Shown: positions 35,442-47,468 of the stretch, piece after piece | Layout of the letters: each line of letters begins with the position of its first letter | How positions within the stretch are numbered: the stretch's first letter is position 1 | NCBI RefSeq assembly: GCF_910592395.1 | Contig: NC_088312.1 | Span: 12,772,001 to 12,836,000, forward strand | Reading direction: 5' to 3' | Source: Lineus longissimus | Lineage: Eukaryota > Nemertea > Pilidiophora > Heteronemertea > Lineidae | Length of the DNA stretch: 64,000 nucleotides | The notes under the pieces: model-generated | The model's database searches: none | What the model saw: only the letters and a program-made list of their open reading frames with translations | What the model was told of the DNA's origin: nothing | Program-made: the position numbers and the translations under genes

Positions 35442-38400
35442 CGTTGAAATCACTTACGTCTATTTCTGGCTTGACATTCTAGCCAGTCAGTCTGAAAGAT
35501 ACAAGTCATGCTTCCATGTAATGTCGACCAGGAAGAACAAAAACATGATGAGAGGCCCGGCCCAGAATATCGACGTGGCCTGTTTCGACCATAGTTCGAG
35601 ATGGCAGCTTTATAGTTTTGACAAAATAATCTGTCCATTGCAAGGAGTGCAGCCATCGTGAAAGCTGAAACGCCATCTGATGCCTTCATTTCGCCTCTGC
35701 TGTCAGAGACTGTTGTTTAGTGAACAGCAGGGTGTAGATTCGAGAGACCAAGCATGCATGCATTAGATTACAGTCATGCAATAGATTTGCGTTAAGTCAG
35801 ACCCCCCCCCCCCCCCCGTCGATCGTTTGATGAATGCAGGGAAAATATTCGAGGCGTTTCTCCGCCTGTCGCAATACCTTGATGAACGGATGGTGAACTC
35901 GGAGACAATGTGAACGGCCAAAAACGTGCTGTTGAGATCGTAAGCCAGACGCATCAAATCGCGAAGTTATCATGATATTGGTATGATATAGCGTGAGTAT
36001 TATATATCAATTGTCAAGAAAGTCTAGTCCACTTCCAATTAAATTTTAACAGCATAAATTACTCAAAGAACCTGCTTTTAGAACTGATTAGTGCACAAAT
36101 ACATTTCAATATTTGCAAAGCGAATTAAACTTTTCGACAACCAGCGGGGTGTTTCGGTAAACACAACGGCGTTTCATTTTTTTGCTATAAGTTTCAAGTT
36201 CAAGTTTTGACATTGCTCCGATCACATTACATATAACATTTCACTGGCCAGTTTCCATTCTGCTGGAGTAGAACGGAGCGGAAGAGGTTACAGCGCGTAA
36301 TCTGTCATGTAAAATCCTCACAGACTGGATAGTACTGTGTTGATGTATTTCAGTCGATCGATGAGGGTCGCCTCTACCGTAGGCCTGTTTTACATGTCAT
36401 TGGCCAAGGTGTAACAGATATCGGTCAGCCAGCTTAATAGCGTCGACACAGTATCATTCAGATTAATCGTTGTGCTGTTAGTGGCTTTATCTGTCTAAAG
36501 CTTGTTTCAATATTGTGACCAATAAACGCGCCAAACGTGGGAAAGCATGTGTGCTTGTGGATGATTTCTTTTAGCTGCGATTTGTTGAAATAACTGCTTT
36601 AAAAATATAATGACAATATCTGCATGCTCTTTTAGAGCCAGTGCGTCCCTCATATGAAATATTTGACGCCTCTACTTTGTTCTACACCACTATTTTCTTC
36701 TGGCATTGCTCAAAAAGATCAAAGCTGGCTCTAGGAGTCTAACTTGCATTGCTCTCAGCTCGGCGATGGATCGCCGTGCATCGTAAGTGGAGATTTTGAG
36801 AGAAAATATTACAGATACGTCGAAAATAAGGACAGAAATACAGCGTTCTTAATACAGAGTTCAAGATTGAGCACATTAACGCTAAAAAGTTATTTGAAAT
36901 ATAAACCACCATTTTTGTTACGGTTACGCGACGATCTCTTTAACTCATTTACAACTGCACGGAATCCCCCTTTGTCGAAACACTGCTCCAGGAGAGATAT
37001 TTGTCTTCAGAAACTAACTGGCCTTCTTTTTAGAACACGGTCTAGCTCACTCTCTTGCGATCGGGCTTGCGATTTATGTCCAAAAAGCATTAATCATACT
37101 GTCCCCTTGGGGAAGCAACAAATATACACGTTTTTTTTCAGAAACACTAACATAAAGTGCACGTACCCCGAGGGGATAAGATTATCTTATGATGAAAGTA
37201 CGCCATGACAGCATTGATGCCTGAAAATTCACTGTTGAACAGGATCAGGAACGTACTCAATTATTGGGCCGTCCTTAAAGTACGCCTTCACCAACCATCG
37301 GTTTCGCCCCTCTCCGTTTGCCCTATACATTGTATATACGCTCTCCTCCTACATGAACGTGGTTTATGGATGATCTCTGCTAACTTTTAACACCTCTTGT
37401 GTCAGAACAATTTTTGCGATTAACTGCATGGATTTCTTGACCTAGCTACGACATATCATGAAATAGAATCAAGTGATGTGATTTATAATGAAATGACGTT
37501 TACTTATTAACGAAATTACCTGAAAACCCGCACGTCACAACCACCTGATCTTAAAGGGTGATGGTTTTAGCACACACTTACTCTTAACAACTCCTTGTCG
37601 ATTCTAATAACGTACATCCCATTGTAATTGAAATTCGCACATCCCGAAATGAAAGAAAGTTTCCATGGTTGGAACCCAACGTGAACTATCCTTCCTTGTG
37701 TACAAGCATGTTTATACTTCGTTGGCCTAACTGCAAATCTCGAAATTTTAATCCCCAATATGATCGTACTCATAAGTGTATAGCAATATTAAAATGCACA
37801 GAAATCCTAAATCTGATGCCGATATATGTTGTATGGGTTTGCACCTAATCAACGGTAAAGGTCGTGTTCGGCTATGTAGGCCTTGTCATAACTCCGTAAA
37901 TAGGTTTAATTAGTCCGCCGGTCATAGAACTCTGGTTAAACATGAACAAGAACACCGAACAGGTAACACCATTGTTAAAATCGCCTTAACATGCACTCTT
38001 GCAAGAAATATATACCTAAGCTTAAGTTATACCGGATTAGCAGCTAGACGAACAAGTACTTAACGGTTATGATGTGTCTGAAATATCGAGCGCGTCTGTT
38101 TCTAAATAATTCATATAACGGGTGTCACAAACGAGCCCAAAACTATAAACTATGATGAGAGGTTTTGATGATCACCAGCATGTACCAATTGGGTTTTCAG
38201 AGAATTCAGTGTTAGGAATATACATGGTGAAAGTTTCTAAGCTACAGAACAGTGATGAGCCAATCCGATTGATGATTATTAGGATTAAAGTTATATTCCA
38301 TTCATTCCCAGCTTTAATTGCCACTTGAATTGTTGTTTTGTGGTGTTTATCGAGGTTTTTTTATCACGAGGGGTGGGGGTGGGAGATGATGAATGATTAT

Positions 38401-38981
38401 TTTAAGGTCGTGCATTAACCAGAAATTATGCAGGTGTGTTCCATGTCTCTAAGAGCCGTTTCGATTGGGCGGAGTGTATTTGTCTGCCTCACTGCAGGAA
38501 CTCATACAATAGCTGTGTATTGTCAACCAATCTGGTTAATGGTTTGGTTAGGGTTAGCTGCATAATCTTCAACAAAGGAACTCGGCGGCTCTATTCACTT
38601 TAACAAAAGGACCGGACTTAGATTCCGAGGGATTTGCATTTCTTTTACACCGGTTTACTCCAAGGTCAGTGCCGTGTGAGGCAAGGGGTGCGTGAATGCT
38701 CTGTTATTCGAGGTTGGTCCAAGAAAGGTCCTAGTGGATTTTTGATTCACGAAAATTTCATTGAGGCCATTCTGCGTCCTGCATTCGGTTCTCGAAATAG
38801 TCGAAAAATAACCCCGGTATATCTTAAATGGGAAATAACAGTATTTCCGAGATAAAATAATGTTATGAAAATCGATGATTTTTTATTTCATGTCAACAGC
38901 ATGGACAACAAAATTAAAATCGATCAGAAATCAACAGCGAATAAATGGAAAATTTCAGCCTCATGTATAATGGAGGTCGAA
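35442..38981. other. Gene-poor stretch
   Basis: No conserved domain was found. It contains a C-homopolymer (35801-35817) and an unsupported 154-codon frame at 36744-37208. An AATAAA on the minus strand at about 38882-38887 is the likely polyadenylation signal of the GM2-activator-like gene. Confidence 0.5.
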
Positions 38982-40964
38982 TTAACGTCCGAGATTGCAG
39001 AGCCATCCTTCGCAACCTCCCATCTCGAACTGCACGTCCAGGCAAGCTAGTGGGGTTCCAGCTTGGTCAGACAACCTAACTTCAGCCTTGAACTCGCCCT
39101 GTAAAATAAAACAAATCAATATTAACAGTCAACGAGTTCTTCACGATCATGATCTTCATGAACAATGTTTTATGAATCGTGCATGTAATGGACTAGTGGC
39201 GTATTTCTGATAGAGAAACTCTTCATTTCACTAAAAAATCCCAAATCTTTTAAAATGGTATGGGTTATTTTTAGTATTTGTAAAAAATTCGGCCGAAAAT
39301 ACGAGCTCATTAAAAGTGCTGTTCTATGACGATAGGGAAAACATCCTGAACAAATCACTTGGGATTAACATAACCTACATTAGAAATATAAAGGGGTAAA
39401 TGCGAAGCGTACTTTGTGTGCTATTAATCATCAGGATATCTCATTCTGTGTTATATATTTGACTCCCTCTCACCTTCATGCACTGACGTCACTGCTATTT
39501 GGGCGCATTCAATGTTTGACTTAGAAAATATTCGATATCTCACTTGATACTGAACCGAATTTCTCGAAACAAACAATTAAATGTAACTGTTATTGTAGGC
39601 AAGCGAAGCCCAATAAGCAATGTAATTATTTGTATTTCTAAGAACTTTAAGTTCTATCTTCACAGACTAGTAAACGTGTTTCCTTGTATCCATCCTGACG
39701 TCATCAGTGGTTTTACGATGTACACGTAGGAGTATCAAAAACCAGTATATCAGGATGCCTTGTATCTCGCGGTCCTTTACGTTCAGCGGTTTGACGACCC
39801 TGTAACAGTATTCAACTTCCGATAGATTTTCCTCGCGGTTATATATTTTCGAGTTGCTGCGAACGAGAAAGATGTTTTTTCTTCGGGGAGAAACTTTTTT
39901 TAACCTGCTCAAAGCGTGGTGTCGGATATCGTTAAAAAGCAACTTACGTTAGCCAAAACGTTGAAGGGGAAGTCCAATTGTGGGAGCTGGAAGGCTTGTT
40001 GGTTCATGGTATAGTGTCCGGCCTTGATAGGGCATTTACAGGTGATGCCATTGCTGGTCAGCTCTGGTGGGCATACGGGGACCGTATCAAGAAGGGCACA
40101 GGCATCATCGTAGTTGCTAGAATAAAAGTGATTTTAGTGACGAAGATTAAAAGAACATCATATTTTTGATAAAAGTAGCCACGCCTACCAATTGCAAGAG
40201 AAGGTCTGGTGTGATATTCTGACAGTTCTATAAGGGCCAAATAGAATCTGGGATTGTACTGAAATATAATAAGCGAGACATTGTTATTGTCAGCTTGGAC
40301 AAGATCCTTAAATAATCATTGCAATATTTTTAGACGTCTATTGCAAATTCTACTGTATAAATGAACTGACATGCCCAGAGTATCACGTCAACTGTGGGTA
40401 TCGTCGACAGTGGGTATATCGAACCAGGGATCTCATGACCGCTAGTCTTAGAGACTGGATCACTCCACCAACGCGGCTCCTTGGATCAGGGATATGGTTG
40501 CTTTCCAATACGCAATGGCTTCCCCAGTAACCACAAAATCTAACAACTCACCAAGTTCCTACATTGGCAACGCAGGGGATGGTGATGAAGGCACCGAACC
40601 ATTTCTGTTGAAGTTTGACGCTCATCTTGACTGGGGCGACAACATCCTGGAGTACGTCAGCATCAAAGGTCACGGTGAAGGGTTTGCCGTTCCCGACTGG
40701 GATCTCATTCGGGTTCACGTCCAGGTGATTCAGTTTGAGGGCGGCACCGGCTGTAATGAGATGGAAGAAATGCAACGCAATCCAGAGATCAGTGGTGCAG
40801 ACCGGTCGTGGTCGATGCAGAAGTTTGAAAACCAGAATTAGGCATTACATTTACTTACAGCAGTCAGTGTAGCTAGCCCTGGTCACGCGGGGACGGCTTC
40901 CCATAGACACGTTAGCCGCTGCAAGGGCGCACAAGGCGCTGAGAAGAATGAATCGGAATGCCAT
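38982..40964 (-). CDS. GM2-activator-like ML-domain protein (4 exons)
   Basis: Exons read on the minus strand: 40964-40859, 40750-40552, 40116-39948 and 39098-38982, joined at GT-AG sites in phases 1, 2 and 0. They total 591 bp and encode 196 aa, close to vertebrate GM2A. Exon 1 is a signal peptide (MAFRFILLSALCALAAANVS) followed by YTDC. Exon 2 has NPNEIPVGNGKPFTVTF and GAFITIPCVANVG. Exon 3 has the cysteine-rich NYDDACALL ... CPPEL ... ITCKCPIKAGHYTMN. Exon 4 ends DVQFEMGGCEGWLCNLGR. GM2-activator family proteins bind lipids and present glycolipids to lysosomal hydrolases; that role is inferred here from family membership. Confidence 0.88.
40411..40483 (-). repeat. tRNA-derived SINE head
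   Basis: On the minus strand GTTGGTGGAGTGATCC (A-box-like) is followed about 40 nt later by CTGGTTCGATATACC (B-box). The acceptor stem does not pair, so it is a SINE head or tRNA relic rather than a tRNA gene. It lies in intron 2 of the GM2-activator-like gene. Confidence 0.45.
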
Positions 40965-42989
40965 GGCGTTTGTTTCGATCTGAGTGAAGTGACAGAGTCA
41001 TAAAAATAACAAGTGTTTTAAATCAGACTTATCAAATCTAATCATTCACATAATTAAAGGTGTAGTTTATCCTGATCTATCAAAGGGAACGAACCAGGTG
41101 GTTTGGTTTGGCTTTCCTTTTTGGTTACGTCACTGAGTCGATGTCGAGGCGACACGTATAGTATTGGTGGTATTCGACTTTCTGTTCTGGCATTGGTGCA
41201 AAAACAATATTCTCCAAAGCGTCAAACGCACTGTGCGAAAATATCGCATGAAGTACATGTATGGGATTTCGCACAACTAAAGTTTCGGCTTACGCTTTTC
41301 ATTTTCTCGGGCGGTGAACATAAATCTTCTCATTTCAAAGTCCAGCGCAGATCAGTGAGCTAGACTCGGTCTAATGAACATGTGGACAGGTCTGCAATAG
41401 GGTTCCATTCGACTGATGCGCGGTAAGGGTATTAAATTGCTCGTGCAAAGTTCGCTTTAATATGTACTAGAAGGGGGGGGGGGGGAGCGGCTGGAAGCCA
41501 TTTTAACAGCCACATATGAAGGTCAAGGTCACCCTAAATCGAGCATATAATCATTCCAGTTGAATTTGTCTTACACTGTGAGTCAGGTTTGAGGCCAAGT
41601 CGCCTGGATTTATTAATTTTCTACCACAGCTAATTTCTAATAAAGCATGGGATTCCCATACGGAGGTACCCGGTCATGAGTATATCGCCCTATCGTTTTC
41701 ATGGACTAATCATGTCGTTTAGTTGCCGTGCTTTAATCTAGGGCAACTGACGTACATTCAGTATAGGTATCACGACCGGACAAATAAATATGCATTCAAC
41801 TTGCTAAAAAATACTGGTTATAAGTTCATGACTTTTTATGAAAACTTCGCATTCACTTGTGGGAAGAGTATATCTACATTTACAGTACAAGTGTCAGAAT
41901 GATAAGGGTCCAAAAATATTGACTAAAAGCAGAAGCTGACGTCTTCACCGCGCCAGTCGTGAGACCCCTCGCTGTTGTTAACAAATTGGCGCTGATGATT
42001 ATCTGACGCGCCTATGGCAACCTTCGTACGAGCACGACAGCGGATAGTTTTAGGCAGGTGATTAGGCAGATTTCGCAACCCCCAGGAAAGGCGAAGTATG
42101 ATCTACGAAGGTCTGCGTGTCACCAGGTCCTGTGCTTATTCAGTATTGCCGCGTTCAAACGAAACCCTGTCCTCACAGTCAAGTTTCGATGCCAATACAA
42201 CTTGGAATTCGTTTGAGACTGATGAAGCCGGAGTCTGATTCAGACACCTTCTCTAGGACAGTTCCCTTTAATTTCGTTAGTGATACCAAAGTATAGGGGG
42301 GTTGGGTCATATGATAATGTTGATGTGTCAATTGTGTTCATGTAACATCGAAAGAACAGATAGACACGTATTCTTATGTACGAATTAATCCATATTCACG
42401 AAATGATCGACTGTTCGACTGTTTTTTTTACATTTTAGATCAAGCTGAATCAGATTACAGGCCGATGACGGTGCCCTGTGGCCATAAAGCAATAATTTCC
42501 CTCTGCTATTCATCATCAGTCCAAATTGTGCATCGGAGAGTCGTTTTACCTTTGAGCGATTAGAGCATTGTAATTGAGTCAGTGAGCATCAGTTTATCCG
42601 CAAGCGTCTTTTTTGCTCTGTGTCAATTTGATTCGGTAGCTGGATCATGGGGACCTCTAGTTAAATAGGCCAGATTTTATGACCCTAACGAAGAACGAAG
42701 TGCGAAGGTCTGTGGTGTCATCAAGTCATTCGCGAATTCATTCACTCGACAACCGTAAATCGGCTGTCACAACGATAGTACGCACTACTAAACGGTCATA
42801 TCTTAATAAAATCGAAGTCGATAAATGCATGATTTACATGATTTGGACTTCTGTCGTTCGTAGCTCTCCGTAAGGATCATGAAACCTGCCTATGGAGAAG
42901 ATCTGAGAAACCAGAATCCTGAAACTTGAATTCATCCTATCGTATTACATTCTTCATCGTTTTTGTCTTCGCAGTCTCCCTCGCTTAAT
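40965..42989. other. No supported gene
   Basis: Upstream region of the GM2-activator-like gene. It contains a G-homopolymer near 41468 and, around 42680-42890, a segment bounded by GAAGAACGAAGTGCG and GTTCGTAGCTCTCCGTAAGG, which belongs to a dispersed repeat described in the findings. No exon was recognised. Confidence 0.5.
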
Positions 42990-43230
42990 GGTAGTTTTTA
43001 TATAGCGCCGGCGCTTTTCATGCGCAGCATGGCCCGGCGATTTATAAGAACTGACATTATCATAGGTCTCATCCACGTTCCATATAGGAGATCGTTTGGA
43101 GTTTCAAGGAGCACACGTCGTACTCGGCAACTGAGGGCGCGCTGGGATAAAGCTGTGATCTGGACCGGGATTCGAGCCCATGTTCCTGTGATTGTGGGTC
43201 GACCACTATCACGCTTAGCGTCATTATTTT
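42990..43230 (-). repeat. SINE-like element
   Basis: On the minus strand CGTGATAGTGGTCGACC (A-box-like) is followed by GGGCTCGAATCCCGG (B-box) at about 43180-43166. The other end contains TTTTTATATAGCGCCGG, a word often seen in the tails of invertebrate repeats. An open frame across it is not considered coding. Confidence 0.4.
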
Positions 43231-43954
43231 TCCTAGTTCGAATTTCTTAAAAGGCAGGCGTCGCCAACGTTACGACGAGAAACGAATGAGGACGTGTAAA
43301 GTATGTAAATGTATTTCCTCGACGGCAGTTTTTCAAGAGTTACTAGATTTCTCGTTTTACTAAGTATGAAAGGTTATTTACGAGTGTCGCAAACATCATT
43401 GTACATGTATTCGCGCACATTACGTTTACAGGCCGCTGAGAACCAAATTCGAACGAAGATTGGGCCTATTGTTCCGTGAGCCTCATTCTTGAAGAGATAG
43501 TCGAGCATTACAATGGGGTATCAGCTCTCGGACAATGGGCGGGTTAGATCAGACGATGGACAGCGCGCGATATGACCAACATTAGTCAAACAAATTATCG
43601 CTATGTTTCAGTCAATTTTCAATTTTTAAAAAGGCTATTTGTTAGAAAAACATACTTGTAGGCGAACAGACTAGTTTCCAAAAGCATCGCAGCAAAATGA
43701 GTATAGCCCTTTCTTTGTTCGTGACTGGACGATCATACAACTGATTTCCTTATCTGAAGATTATGAGACATAATCTTGATGATTGTCTGGTCTGTCGTAA
43801 GGGTTTCGAAACCTATCGTAATACATGTACATCAACTAGACATGTACATCAACTAGTTTGGTACATCGACGATTTCGATCAAGATATGCAACTAGCATCA
43901 ACACATAAATCACAAAAAATGGTACACCCATGCTCGTGATTCATAAACATTATA

Positions 43955-45720
43955 GTGGAGAGTATGGATCACACTCAACAAGAAGCATCCACGGATAGCG
44001 ACATTTACTGGCTTAACAACCCTCATTGGACCTTAGAACTTGCCCTGGTTATCTTCAAGAAATGGGCCGCTTTATTGATTGTTCCTATTGGCGTGTTTGG
44101 TAATCTGGCATCTCTGCTTATCACTACCAAGAAGGCGAATCGGAGGATATCAACGTGTGTCTACATGAGTGGTCTTTCCGTCTTCGACACCTTGCACATT
44201 ACGGTGATGGGGATGATTGCCATTCTCAACCACGACGTGGCAGTTAACATGGCAAATCTCTCAGTTATGAAAAGGTATATATGGTACAACTAAATCTGTT
44301 CGCTATAGGAAGTCTCTTTTTACACTCGCGGCATAAAAGTTGGATCAAATAGCCTGCAAATGGTATTGCCCCGCTTTCGTTCGTGCACACGATGTTCAGG
44401 CAATTCCATAGTAGAAGATAGAAATGCTCATCTCGGACATTCCCAAATGTGCCCGGCTTCGGCCGTGCTCGAAAAGTGCATTTCATCCATCATCTTATAT
44501 ATGAGAGTCAACAATATTGGTATGGTGGTGTTATGGTCCATGTTGCCATGCGCTTTCAAAGTTGAACAGAGCGCATGTCAAAATTAACCATAACAACAAA
44601 ATTGGACATTTTACACCGTCGACACATTTTCCGGGCTCGACCAGGTCCAGATTGTTTCAAACTCCGCTATCTGGTTTGGCGGCGGCATGCTAAACCACCG
44701 TTAGTGTGCCGCCAAGTTTGCTCCATTTGGCTTAACTGTGGCAAGCCACAGCAATACGTTAGCGGAACCTCAAGGGTTTTGCCGAGGAGTGCAATACGCA
44801 ATTCCTAGTTTGGTTCAGCTATTAAGTTTAGTAACGGTCGCTAAACTAACCAGGCTTTGAACAACTGGGTACAGCATTTCAGTCTCTCTCCCTCAATGTT
44901 GTTTTAGCATGCGACAAGCACCATCTCAGTCCAAGCTACTAGCTTCGTGTCCATACGTGTTGTGCACGTGAACCACATTTCCTGTTTAAGCTTTTTTACT
45001 GACTTAAAAAGCGGATATTATTATCATGCATATTCTTTCAGGGTCGCCAACTACCTCGCTTTCGCCACCGTTGAGGCCTCGCGATTCTGTCTCGCTGCCA
45101 TGTCGGTGGATCGCGCCTATCCGGTGTTATTCCCGATGAAGGCCAAAACTGCATGCACAGTTTCCCGGGCGTACAAAGGAATCGCTATATCAGCAATACT
45201 GCCACTTTTATGGAGCGTGACTTTACTGACCCCATCATTCCCAGGAACTATTTTGGAGAAGAAGGCTGTACATTCATTTGATATAGCGTTTGCTGTGCTC
45301 ACACCATTTGCGGCCATCACTGTTGCAAACATCCTCATCATATTTGGTTTAAAGAGAGCAGCTTCGGATAGGAATACTTTATCAGATAATTTAACGAAAT
45401 TAAAGGGAAAAGGAATGAGTTCCAAAGAGAAAAGCTTAGCCCGGATGCTTGTTCTTGTGTCATTTGTGTTTCTCGTTTTGTCAACACCGTTTTTTATTCA
45501 TGAGTTGCTACGGTTCGGAGTGCCGTCATTTCGGGCAGGATATGATATGCGATACAGATACTGGAAGATTCGGTGGAATATGGAACACTGGCTAATGATC
45601 ACCATCAGTACAGCAAACAGTGCAGTCAACTTTTATCTCTACGTGCTAGGTGGTGGTCAGAATTATAGAAATGACGTGAAAAAATTGTTTCGCCTTCGAA
45701 TTAAAAGGTCAAACACATGA
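43955..45720 (+). CDS. Rhodopsin-like GPCR 1 (2 exons)
   Basis: Exons are 43955-44274 and 45042-45720, joined in phase 2 (AAAG|GTATAT ... TTTCAG|G). They encode 332 aa. Exon 1 has TM1 with GVFGNLASLL (conserved N1.50) and TM2 with GLSVFDTLH (D2.50). Exon 2 has TM3 ending SVDRAYPVLFP (DRY replaced by DRA), TM4-TM7, and NSAVNFYLYVLGGGQNYRND in place of NPxxY. The usual TM3 disulphide cysteine is not seen at its expected place. It is an orphan-type class A receptor, probably for a peptide, though the ligand cannot be told. It is related to the minus-strand receptors at 52.9-56.8 kb and 60.9-62.1 kb but lacks their second intron. Confidence 0.8.
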
Positions 45721-47212
45721 GAGGGTGAGAGACGAACCTCACGATCACACCATCCGATGAGCACTTTTCCGCTCTGACTTTTACCCCACGATTACGTCCA
45801 GTGCGGTCTCCGACAGTGGTCAGCCGCCCACTTTGCAATCGCCTGCAACTTGAGGCTACTCGTACGTTGCATTGAATCGTGCAATGTACGGCCAGCTGTA
45901 ATCACTGACACATCATGCGACATAGGGTTTGTGAAACAATTTTCTCAAAATCAAGTTACGTAACGTGAAAATAATCTTGATACATGCAGCATCCTGAACC
46001 TCGTGGTATTATACTCACAGTATGTCTTGATAGGTTGCAAAAACCTTCGTGGTCAAGATGAACATGCAGTTGCATATAGCCTGTGTATTGTCTTCGGCAC
46101 TACTATCATTGAATGGAGAAGTGGACAACAACATCAGCAATAGTGATTGTCATGGTCAAGGGAAGTAGAAAATAATGATTACTCATCTCGCGATTTCTCA
46201 TCTCGCGGTTTATAATAAGCCGCACCCTTGTGACAGAGGCTGGCAAAGCAGAAAATCAGGTACAAGTATTTATTCTTTACATGCCACTCTATTTTACAGG
46301 GATTTTGGTGTGTATGTACAACCTTACAGATTCTGCGTAGCGCTGCCAACGTATATGTACATGTACATGTATATCATTACAATCCCTCAAAGGTTAACTT
46401 GGATGTTTGTCATAAGTGTCGCCGCTTCTAATCCTGCTACAACTTAGATTAAAACTAATCACAGCAGGATTACTTGACATGATTGAGGCGTTCTGAGAAC
46501 CAGACCAATGTGACATTCAAGTTTTGAGAAAAATTGGTCGGTTCTGGGTCCTTAAAGGACCATTGGTATTATTGTGATGTCTTCCTGACCAAAGTCACGA
46601 CGGCTCACAGCTATTGGAATCAGACCATAAGATGGATATCACTTTCGCATTGGTTTCGATTTTCAGTTCTAATTTTTAGGCCAAAGATATTTCGTTAAAG
46701 TATCTAAAAAATGCATTAGTTAATATCCCGCACGCCGCACAAGCAGCTTCACTAAACACATGAGCAGCATTACATAACCTTCGACTCTACACGGTCGCCT
46801 GTATTATGCCCAAAACTCCGTGCGGAGCACGGGTAATTGCTAGTTGATATTATGAAGGGTATTATTCCCAAGCTGTCGGCGGTTCATTCACCTTCAATTC
46901 CAAAGTCGCAGTTCCCATCATCGAATAACACATAACATGGAAAAATTCAAAAACTGACTGAATTTGGTTCCGACTGGACCCGTCTGAGGCCTCCGTGCTG
47001 AGATTATTTTGGCGCAGATCAATGCACGGTGACGCGCTCCATGGAGACGAAAATCTACACCACGACGTCACGCTGCTGGCGCTCGATTACCTCGCTACTG
47101 CGACGATAACGGAAATAACGTTGCGTCGTAATAGCGGGGTGACGTGAACTCGGATCTCGGCGTGCACTCACCTGGCGGGAAAGGTCTTCGCGCCAGGACT
47201 TGTGCGTACTAA
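45721..47212. other. No supported gene
   Basis: Intergenic sequence between GPCR 1 and the Harbinger element. It has a short ATGTAC repeat near 46355. Nothing else could be identified. Confidence 0.5.
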
Positions 47213-47468
47213 ACATGGCCCGAACTTATAAAAGGTGTTTTTCTCTTAGACAAGTCTAAATCGCCTAGACAAGTCTTAATCTATCGTTTAGCATAAACAG
47301 CTACTACAGAAGGATGTTTAGTTTGGACGTGTCTAAAACTGTCATCCAAGATAGACTAGGGTGTCTAAATAACAAAGGAATTGAAAAACATACCTGGGGG
47401 CTTGTTTTGCAGCTGTTTAAGCTTATGATTCATACATGTAGAGGAGGTTACGGCGTGTGGTCGGCAGA

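Noticed and set aside
36744-37208. 154-aa plus-strand ORF
   Set aside because: No domain, no splice context, no homology to other parts of the window; length alone is not enough.
43160-43221. Functional tRNA gene
   Set aside because: B-box is good but the acceptor and anticodon stems do not pair; better seen as a SINE head.
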